From contig NZ_JAGYPF010000001.1 in the NCBI RefSeq assembly GCF_018343535.1, positions 496,001 through 560,000 on the forward strand: 64,000 nucleotides of DNA. The letters are read 5' to 3'. The notes under the pieces were generated by a model. The model was not told the DNA's origin, ran no database searches, and was given only the letters and a program-made list of their open reading frames with translations. Origin of the DNA: Neobacillus rhizophilus. GTDB lineage: Bacteria; Bacillota; Bacilli; Bacillales; Cytobacillaceae. Of this stretch, positions 18,238-26,733 are shown piece after piece; position 1 is the stretch's first letter, and each line of letters opens with the position of its first letter. A program made the translations under genes and the position numbers.

Positions 18238-18378
18238 TTATTTTAAATGCCTCATCGAAATACGTTGATTTTTATTCTCATCATGTAGTTTCTCTATATA
18301 ATCATCCTGTATTGCCTCTTTTAAACTTTTTGTTCGTTTTGTGATGGTGATGGTTAAAAACAAAATATTTAGAGTCAT
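18238..18378 (-). CDS. yrzI: YrzI-family small protein
   Basis: 46 codons starting MTLNILFLTITITKR, which is the signature beginning of YrzI-type peptides of Bacillus: a hydrophobic N-terminus, then a charged tail rich in Lys, Glu and Asp. The ATG has AAAGGTGG 8 bases upstream and the gene has its own terminator. Function of the family is not established. A 19-bp sequence containing GACCAGTCGG lies ~33 bp upstream and recurs upstream of the tetR gene at 18576-19181, so the regulator probably controls this gene. Confidence 0.75.
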   Translation of the reverse strand: MTLNILFLTITITKRTKSLKEAIQDDYIEKLHDENKNQRISMRHLK

Positions 18379-18408
18379 AATTTGACCACCTTTCTTTCAC
18401 TTTTTAAA

Positions 18409-18427
18409 ATGACCAGTCGGTTTATTT
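18409..18427 (-). promoter_or_regulatory. Putative TetR operator upstream of yrzI
   Basis: ATGACCAGTCGGTTTATTT, containing the inverted repeat ACC-GACT-GGT on the minus strand. The same 19 bases occur at 19215-19233 in front of the TetR gene, at nearly the same distance (31-34 bp) from the start codon. Confidence 0.75.
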
Positions 18428-18526
18428 AGTCTCTAAAAAAAGATACCCTTCAAAATAGACTGCTAAGTCTATTTTGATTTTATTATATATTTATGCAGAA
18501 TTCAATGATTTTGCGCTGAACTTTTT

Positions 18527-18563
18527 GAAAAAAACGCATATGGAAAAGTTTGTTCCACATGCG
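18527..18563 (-). terminator. Terminator of the TetR gene
   Basis: Minus-strand stem CCGCATGTGGAA / TTCCATATGCG with a T-run of seven, right after the TetR stop codon. Confidence 0.8.
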
Positions 18564-18575
18564 GTTCTCGTCAGG

Positions 18576-19181
18576 CTAAGCCTTAATTTTTCTTAAAAAC
18601 ATTTCCTTCATCTCGTTAATCACATCATTACTTGGAAAGTCGGGATAGATAGTTTGAATCATTACCCCATCAATCATCGACCAAAATACATTGGCATAAA
18701 TTTCTGGCTTCAGGTCCTTTTTTATCTCTCCTGAATGCTGACCCTCTTTAATGATTTGTGAAAAAAGCTGGATAAAATACTCTTGTCTTCGCTGGTTTAA
18801 TTTTTCCAACAATTCTGGGTGACGAGAGGCATGAAGTTTAAATTCATCGTGTACAACAATATTGCCGATATCTTCTCGATCCTTTGGTGATAAATACATA
18901 TCAAATAGATGTATTATTTTATCTATGGAATTGGTGCATTTCTCCAATTCGCCAGTTAGTTTTTCATACGTAGCCTCAGTACTCGCCTTCATCAATTCCA
19001 GAAAAATTTCATCTTTGCTTTTGAAATAATTATAGATGGCCCCTTTGCTAATTCCGGAATGCTGCACAATGTCGTCAACGGTAGCAACCAGGAATCCTTT
19101 CTGAGCAAAGCAGACAAGAGCACTATCCAATATCTCTTTACGCTTTTTTTCTTTATAGGAATCGGATACAATTGGCGGCAT
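18576..19181 (-). CDS. TetR/AcrR-family transcriptional regulator
   Basis: 201 residues. The N-terminal helix-turn-helix (residues ~15-60: ILDSALVCFAQKGF, TVDDIVQHSGISKGAIYNYF, SKDEIFLEL) is followed by an all-helical ligand domain. The ligand is unknown. A 19-bp operator-like sequence straddles the region just after a TATAAT (minus strand, near 19236) and is repeated upstream of the YrzI-type gene downstream, which suggests autoregulation plus control of that gene. Confidence 0.88.
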   Translation of the reverse strand: MPPIVSDSYKEKKRKEILDSALVCFAQKGFLVATVDDIVQHSGISKGAIYNYFKSKDEIFLELMKASTEATYEKLTGELEKCTNSIDKIIHLFDMYLSPKDREDIGNIVVHDEFKLHASRHPELLEKLNQRRQEYFIQLFSQIIKEGQHSGEIKKDLKPEIYANVFWSMIDGVMIQTIYPDFPSNDVINEMKEMFLRKIKA

Positions 19182-19214
19182 AGCTGTTCCCCCTTTTGCT
19201 GAACGAAAAATATT

Positions 19215-19233
19215 ATGACCAGTCGGTTTATTT
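19215..19233 (-). promoter_or_regulatory. Putative TetR autoregulatory operator
   Basis: Same 19 bases as at 18409-18427, immediately downstream of a minus-strand TATAAT -10 element, in position to block transcription of tetR. Confidence 0.75.
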
Positions 19234-19293
19234 TAATTATAGTTTTAATTACCATAAATTATCAATGAATTCATCAATTTTCTACATATTAAT

Positions 19294-19815
19294 TTATTCT
19301 GGCAATTCTTTATACGCCAGTTTCAAAATGATTTTTCTATGCTGAGGATATTTTTGCAATAGCTCGTCTTGTGTAAACAATTCAAAATCCTGAAAATCAA
19401 AGCCAGGTGAAACCATACAGCCTACTAGCGAGCATGTATCTTTCTCCCTTACTGATGAACCGAAAATAGCGTTTTTCGGGACAAGCGCTTGCGGAACTTC
19501 GCCATTGTTCAAATTCAATCCAAGCATAATTTCCTCATATTCTCCATTTTCATGAATGATATGAATGGTCAAGGAGCTTCCACCATGAAAATACCATAAT
19601 TCGTCTGACTTCAACCGATGAAAATGGGAAACGTCATCAGAAGTCAATGCAAAATAAATACTTGTATACAGCTTTCGTTTTCCATTATAATTCACAGCTA
19701 ACTCTTGGTCAGATATCTGCTCGGAAGATTCAAAAGTTCGTTTAAAATATCCGCCTTCGGGATGAGGCTCCAGCTCCAAATTTTTCACCAAAGAATTCAG
19801 CATTTGAATATCCAT
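19294..19815 (-). CDS. Cupin-fold protein of the DUF985 family
   Basis: 173 residues. Family signatures are LEPHPEGGYFKRTFES near the start, SIYFALTSDDVSHFHRLKSDELWYFHGG (with the metal-binding-like HFHR) in the cupin barrel, and SLVGCMVSPGFDFQDFELF near the end. Sugar epimerase or isomerase roles have been suggested for the fold, but the reaction is not known. Monocistronic, ATG after GAGGAGAGTAAAT. Confidence 0.8.
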   Translation of the reverse strand: MDIQMLNSLVKNLELEPHPEGGYFKRTFESSEQISDQELAVNYNGKRKLYTSIYFALTSDDVSHFHRLKSDELWYFHGGSSLTIHIIHENGEYEEIMLGLNLNNGEVPQALVPKNAIFGSSVREKDTCSLVGCMVSPGFDFQDFELFTQDELLQKYPQHRKIILKLAYKELPE

Positions 19816-20035
19816 ATATTTACTCTCCTCTTCATAGAGTACTATTTAAAAATAATTTTTAATTTTTGTTTGGGGCCACAATTATCTGAATATTACGTGC
19901 AAATAAAATAGTAAGATAAATTTTCCTCCGAAAGTATTTTTTTAAATGTTAATTTGTCTATTAAGAAAAGTCAAATCTATGATTGAGCTTCTAGGAGAAT
20001 ATGAAAAATTTGTATAAATTTGATACAAAATAACG

Positions 20036-20070
20036 ATGGACTATTTTTAAAAGCCTGCTATAATGCAATA
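20036..20070 (+). promoter_or_regulatory. Extended -10 promoter for the small gene at 20104
   Basis: TGCTATAAT at 20056-20064 is a perfect extended -10 box 40 bp upstream of the start codon. A -35 box is not evident. Confidence 0.5.
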
Positions 20071-20103
20071 TATAAATATATTACACACGTAAAGGTGGGC
20101 ATT

Positions 20104-20301
20104 ATGGGGAACACTTGTAGATATGTTGTCAATGCTCTTGGTAAGGGTGGGGAAACATATTATACACAATGCAGGGATAAGCAAGAATTGAAAAAGTGGA
20201 TAACTGATAATCAAGAAAAATTAGTTATGAATGAACTGCAAATCACAGATAAAAACCAAAATCCATTACTAAAATTATTTGGTATAAAAAAGTTTTTTTA
20301 A
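20104..20301 (+). CDS. Small soluble protein of unknown function
   Basis: 65 residues starting MGNTCRYVVNALGKGGE, charged, no membrane segment. The open frame continues upstream to 20020, but AAAGGTGG stands 7 bases before the ATG at 20104. It has an upstream extended -10 promoter and a strong downstream terminator, so I regard it as a genuine gene. No family recognised. Confidence 0.65.
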   Translation: MGNTCRYVVNALGKGGETYYTQCRDKQELKKWITDNQEKLVMNELQITDKNQNPLLKLFGIKKFF

Positions 20302-20307
20302 CAAGAT

Positions 20308-20336
20308 GACGCCATTCTATTAGAATGGCGTCTTTT
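20308..20336 (+). terminator. Terminator of the small gene
   Basis: GACGCCATTCTA / TAGAATGGCGTC perfect stem followed by TTTT. Confidence 0.9.
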
Positions 20337-20395
20337 CATTTTTCTTAACAGAATTTCAGAATCATTGATTTAGTGGAATAGTGATTCAGGCAACT

Positions 20396-21766
20396 TTACC
20401 CCACTTCCAACATTTCAACGTTATTAAATTTGTGTTTTTGGATGTAGATGAGACGGATGGACAGTGCGATTCCTGCGGCGAGGAGTCCGATGGTGAGGCC
20501 GATCCAGTAGCCTCTTGCCCCTAATCCGGTATAGTGTGCCAATAGGTATCCGGCGGGCAAACAGATGAGCCAGTAGGCAACTAACGTCATGATGAAGGCC
20601 AGATTCACATCTTTATATCCTCTTAACGCAGCCTGGGCTGTTGCCTGGATGGCATCGGAAATCTGAAAAAACAAGGCAAAAATTAAGAAGTTTGCCGTCA
20701 GACTAATAACGGCCACCTCGTTCGAGTAAAACCCTGCGACCTCGTAGCGAAAAGCCACCACAAATAATCCTGTGACAAGCGCAGTCACCACCGCCAAGAC
20801 AATTCCTAGCCAGCTATAGACCTTGGCATCCTTATAGCGACGGGCACCCACTTCATATCCGACCAGGACCGTCTGCGCCATTGAAATGCTGATAGGTATC
20901 ATGTAAAGGAACGACACGATGTTCAAAGCCGATTGATAGGCAGCTACCGTTGTTACATTAAACTTACTAATTAAAATAGTAACGACTGCAAACATGCTTG
21001 TTTCAAAAAACGTGGACAACCCCATCGGCACACCAATTTGTAAAATCTCCCTGCACTTCGACCACGAAAATTGCTTCATATTGCTAAACACTTGGTACGC
21101 AGCGAACGGTTCTTGTTTTAACACAATCAAAACCGTAAAAGCTAAAATTACCCAATAGGTAATCGATGTAGCATAACCGGCACCAGCACCACCTACCTCA
21201 GGAAAGCCCCATTTTCCAAAAATAAACACATAGTTTAACAGAAAATTTACCGGCAGGGATGAAATCATGATCACCATAACAACACGAGTTTTTCCTAATG
21301 CATAAATAAACGAGCGTAATACATTAAAAATGAAAAGCGGCAAAATCCCATAACTAAGCCCGACAAGATAGTTAAAAGCTGTATCCTGCACGCCACTTGG
21401 AAGATTCATTGTTACTAAAAGCGGTGCCAATAAAAAGAAACCAAAAACAATGATAACCAATGTTAATATGATGGAAAGATACACACCATGCTTAACCACA
21501 GCTGCAACTTCATGGCTCTTTTTTTCGCCAAAATATTGTGCAGCAATCGGCGATACTGCTAGGAGAATGCCGCTCAATCCAGTAAAAATTGGATTCCAAA
21601 TCGAAGAACCAATCGCGACACCGGCCAGGTCGGTTGAATGATATTTTCCCGACATGATCGTATTGAAAAACACCATGGAAAACATCCCGAGCTGGGTGAT
21701 TAAAATTGGAATTAACAGAACGAAGATTTGTTTTATTTTATCCTTCAAGGTGATAGTCTGATTCAT
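20396..21766 (-). CDS. MATE-family efflux transporter
   Basis: 456 residues, 12 helices in two related six-helix halves (ILITQLGMFSMVFFNTIMSGKY, AGVAIGSSIWNP, later FETSMFAVVTILISKFNVTTVAAY). MATE pumps export cationic drugs or toxins using Na+ or H+. The frame opens at 21796, but that ATG has no ribosome binding site. AAGGAG precedes the ATG at 21766 (MNQTITLKDKIK), which I take as the start. Substrate not predictable. Confidence 0.88.
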   Translation of the reverse strand: MNQTITLKDKIKQIFVLLIPILITQLGMFSMVFFNTIMSGKYHSTDLAGVAIGSSIWNPIFTGLSGILLAVSPIAAQYFGEKKSHEVAAVVKHGVYLSIILTLVIIVFGFFLLAPLLVTMNLPSGVQDTAFNYLVGLSYGILPLFIFNVLRSFIYALGKTRVVMVIMISSLPVNFLLNYVFIFGKWGFPEVGGAGAGYATSITYWVILAFTVLIVLKQEPFAAYQVFSNMKQFSWSKCREILQIGVPMGLSTFFETSMFAVVTILISKFNVTTVAAYQSALNIVSFLYMIPISISMAQTVLVGYEVGARRYKDAKVYSWLGIVLAVVTALVTGLFVVAFRYEVAGFYSNEVAVISLTANFLIFALFFQISDAIQATAQAALRGYKDVNLAFIMTLVAYWLICLPAGYLLAHYTGLGARGYWIGLTIGLLAAGIALSIRLIYIQKHKFNNVEMLEVG

Positions 21767-21894
21767 GGGTAGTAAACTCCTTAAAAATACATTCAAAAAA
21801 TAATTATACTAAATATTTGTTCCATTTTCCTCTATTATTTTCGTTTCTGTGGTTCAAAATATCCGCTGTGAAATTAATAAGCCCGCAAAATCGA

Positions 21895-23747
21895 GTAGAG
21901 GGAAAATAAAGCAGTTTATTTTCGCCCCTCTCACAACACCGTACGAACGGATCGCGTATACGGCGTTTCAATTTATATTACAGTGTGTACTTTTAAGTAA
22001 CGTTCAAGAGCAGAGGGTATCCCCCTCTGCTTTAGTCTTTTGTTTGAGATTGCTCTTTGAACAACTTTCGATAACCCGATATACCGGTAACCTTTCCGGC
22101 AGAACGTTAATCCTTTTGCTTCTTCTTCGGGTATACCTAGTTGGATTAGCGACTTGATTTGTTTTCTAGGAACTTTCCATTGTTTCCAAATGATTACTCT
22201 TATTCTTGAGCGTAATTTCATATCTATTTGGGTCATTGCTTTTCTCATGTTTGCAATTCTAAAGTAGTTCACCCATCCAAAAATGACTTGTTTAAGCTTA
22301 AGAATTCTGAAATCTAGAGAGACGCTCCCGTTTCGTTTTGTAAGTTGTCGTAGCTTTCTTTGAAATTTCTGTAATGACTTTGGGTGAGGTTTCACTTGGT
22401 ATCTCTCAGTTTTGAAGTCATAGTAGTATCCAAATCCTAAGAATTTTAACTCTTTAGGGCGAGAGATTTTACTCTTTTCTGCATTAACTATCAACCCTAA
22501 TTTTCCTTCTATAAATCTCACGATTGATTTCATCACTCTGTTTGCTGCTTGCTCGCTCTTCACAAAGATTAGGGAGTCATCCGCATATCTAACGAAACGC
22601 AATCCTCTACTTTCTAGTTCCTTATCTAGTTCGTTTAACATAATATTACTCAATAATGGACTGAGGTTTCCTCCTTGCGGAGTCCCGACGGGAGTCTCTT
22701 TATATTTCCCATTTACCATAACTCCACTTACTAAGTATTTTCTGATTAACGAGATGACATCACCATCATCGATTGTGTTTGCGATAATTCGCATGAGTTT
22801 ATCATGATGAACTGTATCGAAGAATCTTTCAAGGTCAATGTCTACTACCCAATCGTGTCCATCATTCAGAATTTCCAAACTTTTTATAATAGCCATCTCA
22901 CAGCTTCTTTTTGGTCTAAAGCCGTAACTGAATTCGCTGAATTGCTTTTCGAATATCGGACTGAGAACTTGATGAATTGCTTGTTGAACTACTCTATCCA
23001 CTACTGTTGGTATTCCCAACATGCGCATCTTGCCATTTTCTTTTGGGATTTCCACTCTTAAGGCAGCTTGTGGTTGGTATTTTCTTGTTCTGATGCGCTG
23101 ACGTAGCTCATCTTTGTTCTCTTTCAGATATCGCTTCAGTTCATCGACTGTTATTCCATCAATCCCACTAGCACCTTTGTTTTTATAGACACGTAAGTAG
23201 GCTTCATTCATATTTTGATTGCTTAGAATCTGTTCTAAAAGTTCCACACTCGTTTCTCCTTTCCTCTCACGTAATAAGTGATAGCTCCATTTTGGTTATC
23301 CTTTGAGATACGCTCATACTTTCCCCATTAACACATTCGGAGTACGTCACTTATGCATTCGTGGCGTTGAAACACTATAAATTGTTCAGCCCTTCATGAA
23401 CTAATTTCACTACTATGGCTTCTGCTGACTTCTTGCGGCTAACCTTTTTCGACTGTACTAGTTGTACACCCGCAAGACCTCCCAGGGTAAGACAACAATC
23501 TTTCCTCTTTTACTCGCCTGATTTACTCTACAAAGTTACGCACATCTTTTGGACTTTGACTTGAATTGGAGCCTCATCCCTTTGTAAAGCCTTAGTATCA
23601 GATTTCTGTTCGTCGAGCCAAGATTTTATTCCACGCTTCCTCCAGCCCTTACCTCACGATAAGTACCTTGCGCTTCCTTAGTGGTTGGTTGATGTGTACC
23701 CCCACAGTGGACTTTCACCACCTAGATAGTTGCCATGCCTGGCACAC
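21895..23747 (-). mobile_element. Complete group II intron (class C type)
   Basis: The 1853-bp unit reads on the minus strand. The 5' end GTGTGCCAGGCATGGC at 23747 is followed by CTAGGTGGTGAAAGTCCAC, the conserved start of bacterial group II introns. An LtrA-type ORF lies inside. Domain V (about 21935-21967) has CGCCGTATACG pairing with CGTACGGTG, that is a CGC catalytic triad. Domain VI (about 21896-21933) has GAGGGGCGAAAATAAA with TTTATTTTCCCTC. The 3' end ...CTCTAC is near 21895. It starts 5-6 bases after the terminator of the gene at 23816, the insertion site typical of class C introns. Confidence 0.9.
21973..23247 (-). CDS. ltrA: Group II intron reverse transcriptase/maturase
   Basis: 424 residues. 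RT domain blocks are all present: GASGIDGITVDEL, RMLGIPTVVDRVVQQAIHQVL, FSYGFRPKRSC, GTPQGGNLSPLLSNI, catalytic RYADDSLIF, and FLGFGYYYD. They are followed by the maturase (GIIM/X) region (LKQVIFGWVNYFRIANM, KGYRYIGLSKVV). There is no C-terminal HNH endonuclease domain, as expected for class C. GTG start with AAAGGAG 9 bases upstream. No frameshift, so the intron may still be mobile and self-splicing with this maturase. Confidence 0.93.
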   Translation of the reverse strand: MELLEQILSNQNMNEAYLRVYKNKGASGIDGITVDELKRYLKENKDELRQRIRTRKYQPQAALRVEIPKENGKMRMLGIPTVVDRVVQQAIHQVLSPIFEKQFSEFSYGFRPKRSCEMAIIKSLEILNDGHDWVVDIDLERFFDTVHHDKLMRIIANTIDDGDVISLIRKYLVSGVMVNGKYKETPVGTPQGGNLSPLLSNIMLNELDKELESRGLRFVRYADDSLIFVKSEQAANRVMKSIVRFIEGKLGLIVNAEKSKISRPKELKFLGFGYYYDFKTERYQVKPHPKSLQKFQRKLRQLTKRNGSVSLDFRILKLKQVIFGWVNYFRIANMRKAMTQIDMKLRSRIRVIIWKQWKVPRKQIKSLIQLGIPEEEAKGLTFCRKGYRYIGLSKVVQRAISNKRLKQRGIPSALERYLKVHTVI

Positions 23748-23751
23748 AATT

Positions 23752-23785
23752 AAAAGCAGGAGCCATAGCCCCTGCTTAATTTTTC
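23752..23785 (-). terminator. Terminator of the GYH-repeat gene; group II intron insertion site
   Basis: Minus-strand stem AAGCAGG / CCTGCTT with loop GGCTATGGCT, then TTTAATT directly followed by the intron's GTGTG. Confidence 0.85.
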
Positions 23786-23815
23786 ATGAACAACCTGTTC
23801 TGTTAATTAACCTTT

Positions 23816-24133
23816 TCAACCTTGGCCTGGCTGGTAGGTACCGTGGCCGTGATGAGATCCATGTCCTGGATAATAACCGCCGTGGCCGTGGTGATACCCG
23901 TGTCCCGGATAATAACCGCCGTGGCCGTGGTGATACCCGTGTCCCGGATAATACCCGCCGTGGCCGTGGTGATACCCATGTCCCGGATAATAACCACCAT
24001 GGCCGTGATGGTAGCCCATTCCCGGATAACCAGGATAACCCATGCCTAGTTGCACGCCTGGATACCCCATGCCCGGATGCCCAGGTGGTGCATAACCTCC
24101 GCCCGGTAAACCAATTGTTACTTGTCTATCCAT
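23816..24133 (-). CDS. Gly/His/Tyr-repeat protein, probable spore coat component
   Basis: 105 residues. The N-terminus MDRQVTIGLPGGGYAPPGHPGM leads into PGYPGMG repeats, then four tandem 13-residue units of GYHHGHGGYYPGH (39-bp DNA repeats). Composition resembles Gly/Tyr/His-rich spore coat and inclusion proteins of Bacillus. Exact family not recognised. Clustered HHGH could bind metal, and Tyr could be cross-linked. ATG follows GAGGAGGAGATAAAGA. Upstream there is a CATATACTA, a sigma-K-like -10. The opposite strand is also open across the repeats, but it lacks a ribosome binding site. Confidence 0.75.
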   Translation of the reverse strand: MDRQVTIGLPGGGYAPPGHPGMGYPGVQLGMGYPGYPGMGYHHGHGGYYPGHGYHHGHGGYYPGHGYHHGHGGYYPGHGYHHGHGGYYPGHGSHHGHGTYQPGQG

Positions 24134-24164
24134 TCTTTATCTCCTCCTCAAAATGGTTACAAAT

Positions 24165-24173
24165 TAGTATATG
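24165..24173 (-). promoter_or_regulatory. Sigma-K-like -10 element upstream of the GYH-repeat gene
   Basis: CATATACTA on the minus strand fits the CATANNNTA -10 pattern, 32 bp upstream of the start codon. The -35 region is not convincing. Confidence 0.4.
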
Positions 24174-24219
24174 TGTCCAAATTGAATGAGGGATAGGCTT
24201 ATCGCCCAATTACTCATGC

Positions 24220-25503
24220 TTATACAATTGCTTCTTCACTTGGTCTGTTCACTTCGCGCCGATTTTCCTTGATCATCATCCCGCCGAGTAAGCCGATCAG
24301 CGCAAATACGGCTGGAATAATAAAGCCATAGTGGTACCCCACACTTGCACCGAATGAATGAAAGTGGTCTAATACCTTACCAAAAATGCTAGGCAAAAGT
24401 ACTGCGCTGATAAAGCCGCCTGTGTTTGCGAATCCTGTGACTACGCCAACCTCCTTAATGGGGAAAGACTGTCGAACGACCGCAAAGGTTAGAGTACTGC
24501 CGCCATTTCCATATCCTATTAAAAAGAAAAGAATATAAAGAAGGAACACAGGCGGATTTCCACCGAAAAGCCAAATGACAGTCCAGCTTAAAAAAATAAC
24601 AACATGAACCAGGACATATGGCCTTTTGAGTGAATCAATCCGTGCTGAAAACCAGCTTGTTACAGGCGCGCCGATGATGGCGCCAATCAAGCCAATCATA
24701 ACAAGCTGGCTGGCAGCGGATCTTGTCATGTCATATACGTGCATTCCGTATGGCACTGCCCATGAACCAATAAATCCAACATACGTCCCAACTGCTCCAA
24801 AATGGCAGAAAAAAGCAGCCCATGCCTGACGATTTGAAAAAATCCGTCGCAGCATTACCAATGTTTTTTCCTGCCGCGGCTGTTTTTTAAGGTAAGACTG
24901 TTGCGGCTTGGTTTTGTTCAAGCCTATTTGATTTGGCTTTATAACCAAAACACAATATAAAAGAATTGCTATAAGGCAGAGAATAATACCCGTTGTCAAA
25001 AAAGGCGGTCTCCACCCAAATGAAGCAATAAAGGCAGAGAAGGGAACTGTCGCCAATAAAAATCCAAGGCTTCCGGCCATTCCCGCTAAGCCAAGTAATT
25101 TTACAAATTCATTGGCTCTAAACCACCCGCTTAAAATCAACACCAAATTGACCCAAATGGCGGCATCCCCTATTCCCACCAGCAATCTTGCCGCAAAAAG
25201 AATGGCTTCATTCGCTGCAGTACTATAAATAATTGTCCCAAGCCCTGTCAGGAGGGTGCCGCCAATAAGAAAATAATTTGGACCCAAACGGTCAGATAAA
25301 ATCCCAATCGGAATTTGCAGTCCGGCATACGCCAAAAACTGTATACTTGCCAACAAACCAATCGTGGCCGCTGGTAAATGGAAATCCTTCATTAATTGAT
25401 CCGAAATTAATCCAGGTGCTGTTCTTTGACTTACAATAATAAAATACGTAAACAACACTGCCGTAAAAACTATCCATCTATAATTGCTATTTTGTTTTTC
25501 CAA
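24220..25503 (-). CDS. Major facilitator superfamily transporter
   Basis: 427 residues with 12 predicted helices and MFS loop motifs (GILSDRLGPNYFLIGG between helices 2 and 3; ARLLVGIGDAAIWVNL). It resembles anion/nitrate-sulfonate-type MFS carriers only loosely. The substrate cannot be assigned. TTG start with AGGGG 9 bases upstream; an ATG 8 bases further up is in another frame. Single gene, no clear terminator. Confidence 0.82.
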   Translation of the reverse strand: MEKQNSNYRWIVFTAVLFTYFIIVSQRTAPGLISDQLMKDFHLPAATIGLLASIQFLAYAGLQIPIGILSDRLGPNYFLIGGTLLTGLGTIIYSTAANEAILFAARLLVGIGDAAIWVNLVLILSGWFRANEFVKLLGLAGMAGSLGFLLATVPFSAFIASFGWRPPFLTTGIILCLIAILLYCVLVIKPNQIGLNKTKPQQSYLKKQPRQEKTLVMLRRIFSNRQAWAAFFCHFGAVGTYVGFIGSWAVPYGMHVYDMTRSAASQLVMIGLIGAIIGAPVTSWFSARIDSLKRPYVLVHVVIFLSWTVIWLFGGNPPVFLLYILFFLIGYGNGGSTLTFAVVRQSFPIKEVGVVTGFANTGGFISAVLLPSIFGKVLDHFHSFGASVGYHYGFIIPAVFALIGLLGGMMIKENRREVNRPSEEAIV

Positions 25504-25697
25504 TGTTCCATACCCCTGTTGTATTGATTATTTCCTTATTATACTCCATATTTCCCTAGATGAATTCCCTAATTTCCGATGGAGGCGGTTACATATAAAA
25601 AATTTTGGTTCTCGAAATAATTGTCATATGTGATTCCCGTCACCCCGTTCCTGCATCCATATTTACTAAAATAAATCTACAGGGGAAGGTGATAAAA

Positions 25698-25979
25698 TTG
25701 GAAAAAAGAATATCTAATTTTTCTATTTTTGAGAATTACCACGATAGGCAGGTCGTTTTAAACTACTATGAGGACGAAGATTTTTTATGGAAAAGAGATG
25801 GATTTCATTTTGATAAAATACAATTTTTAAATGGAGTGCTTTTATTTTCAAAAAAAGATGGAAAAACCTTTTCCATTTCCATTAAGGATTATGACAGTGT
25901 ATCAGTAAATACTGATTTTCAAAACTACTTCATGTTACGCAAAGGCTGTAACAGTATGGAAATGTATTTTCCAAATTGA
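25698..25979 (+). CDS. Small protein of unknown function
   Basis: 93 residues, soluble, acidic/aromatic (FSIFENYHDRQVVLNYYEDEDFLWKRDG). The frame opens at 25605, but the ribosome binding site GGGGAAGGTG lies 6 bases before a TTG at 25698, which gives a start of MEKRISNFS. It ends 3 bp before the decayed IS copy at 25983. No family recognised, and an insertion-related loss of its terminator is possible. Confidence 0.5.
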   Translation: MEKRISNFSIFENYHDRQVVLNYYEDEDFLWKRDGFHFDKIQFLNGVLLFSKKDGKTFSISIKDYDSVSVNTDFQNYFMLRKGCNSMEMYFPN

Positions 25980-26067
25980 ACCGTCGAGAAAGGGTATTTT
26001 TTCAGCAATTTTTAATTTTGTAAAAACCTAAATGACCAACCTTTAGTTGTTTATCCCTGCTAACTGG

Positions 26068-26202
26068 CCTGTTGATTTCCGCTCCGGGCACTCGCTTTCC
26101 GCGGGGAGCTCCTGGAGCCTCCTCGGCGCTTTGGCGCCTGCGGGGTCTCCAGTGACCTCTATATCCCGCAGGAGTCGAGAGCCCTCCGCTCCAATCAACA
26201 GG
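26068..26202. repeat. 135-bp palindromic Bacillaceae repeat, left arm in IS copy A
   Basis: Begins CCTGTTGATTTCCGC and ends CTCCAATCAACAGG. GC-rich compared with its surroundings, internally self-complementary (GGCGCTTTGGCGCC, TCCGCGGGG). Reverse complement is similar to 26494-26625. Confidence 0.85.
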
Positions 26203-26274
26203 GAGGCAAATCAACCTAAGTTTTGCAACACACATTTTCCATCTTTGCTAAGTGTGTTGCAATCTTTTTCATAT

Positions 26275-26444
26275 CTTGACAGACTGCAATAAGGTGAGTC
26301 TGTTCTCTTACATTATTCAATGCCCGTAACTAGGAAGAAAAGAGAAACCAATATAAATCAAGCGAAAAAGGTTGTCGTCTGGACTAATCCATCGATAGAA
26401 ACAAATTCATATTCACTATAGCAATACTCTATTGGATTGACCAT
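26275..26444 (-). pseudogene. IS1182-type transposase N-terminal remnant (copy A)
   Basis: Reading left from 26444 the frame gives MVNPIEYCYSEYEFVSIDGL before it degenerates. This aligns with MFKPKEYSQSEYEFVSIEEL in copy B at 42155. Only the first ~25 codons are recognisable. Frameshifts and stops follow. Confidence 0.65.
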
Positions 26445-26493
26445 TGAATTCACCACTTATTTTATTGGAGTTGTAGAACTTTATTGAATACAC

Positions 26494-26625
26494 CGTTGAT
26501 TGGCGCGGAAGGCACGAAGACTCCTGCGGGAGTACGGGGCAGGGGAGACCCCGCAGGAGCGAAGCGATGAGGAGGCTCCCCGGCACGCCCGCGGAAAGCG
26601 AAGTGCCTGGAGCGCCAATCAACAG
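26494..26625. repeat. ~132-bp palindromic Bacillaceae repeat, right arm in IS copy A
   Basis: GTTGATTGGCGCGGAAGGCACG ends trimmed: starts GTTGATTGGCGCGG and ends GGAGCGCCAATCAACAG. Inverted relative to 26068-26202. Confidence 0.85.
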
Positions 26626-26733
26626 ACTTGTTGAAAAGACTTATATTTATAATATAATAACAATTTAACGCGGTTAATCATTAAAGAATATGAGTAAAAT
26701 ATAAGGCTGTTGATAGCTTCTCGACAGCCTGGG

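Larger units (their letters stand above)
25983..26725. mobile_element. Decayed IS1182-like element, copy A
   Basis: 743 bp bounded by inverted ends GTCGAGAA / TTCTCGAC. Inside, two ~135-bp repeats in inverted orientation (26068-26202 and 26494-26625) flank a short transposase remnant. The same architecture and flank sequences recur at 41612-42438. A full IS1182 element would be more than twice this length, so this is an internal-deletion relic. The right end abuts a hairpin (GGACC-AATAAA-GGTCC plus T-run at 26734-26757). It accounts for most of the 25980-26755 gap. Confidence 0.8.

Noticed and set aside
18093..18344. Plus-strand ORF across the yrzI region
   Set aside because: Antisense to the YrzI-type gene and its terminator; no start signal.
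21840..22157. ORF on the plus strand over intron domains V-VI and maturase end
   Set aside because: It lies over the intron's catalytic RNA and antisense to ltrA, without a ribosome binding site.
23668..24189. Plus-strand ORF (173 codons) across the GYH-repeat gene
   Set aside because: Long only because the repeats lack stops on both strands. No ribosome binding site, and it crosses the terminator and intron end; the minus-strand frame has a strong ribosome binding site and sensible composition.
26002..26622. ORFs in IS copy A, including peptides similar to one in copy B
   Set aside because: The peptide similarity comes from the duplicated 135-bp palindromes, not from coding selection.
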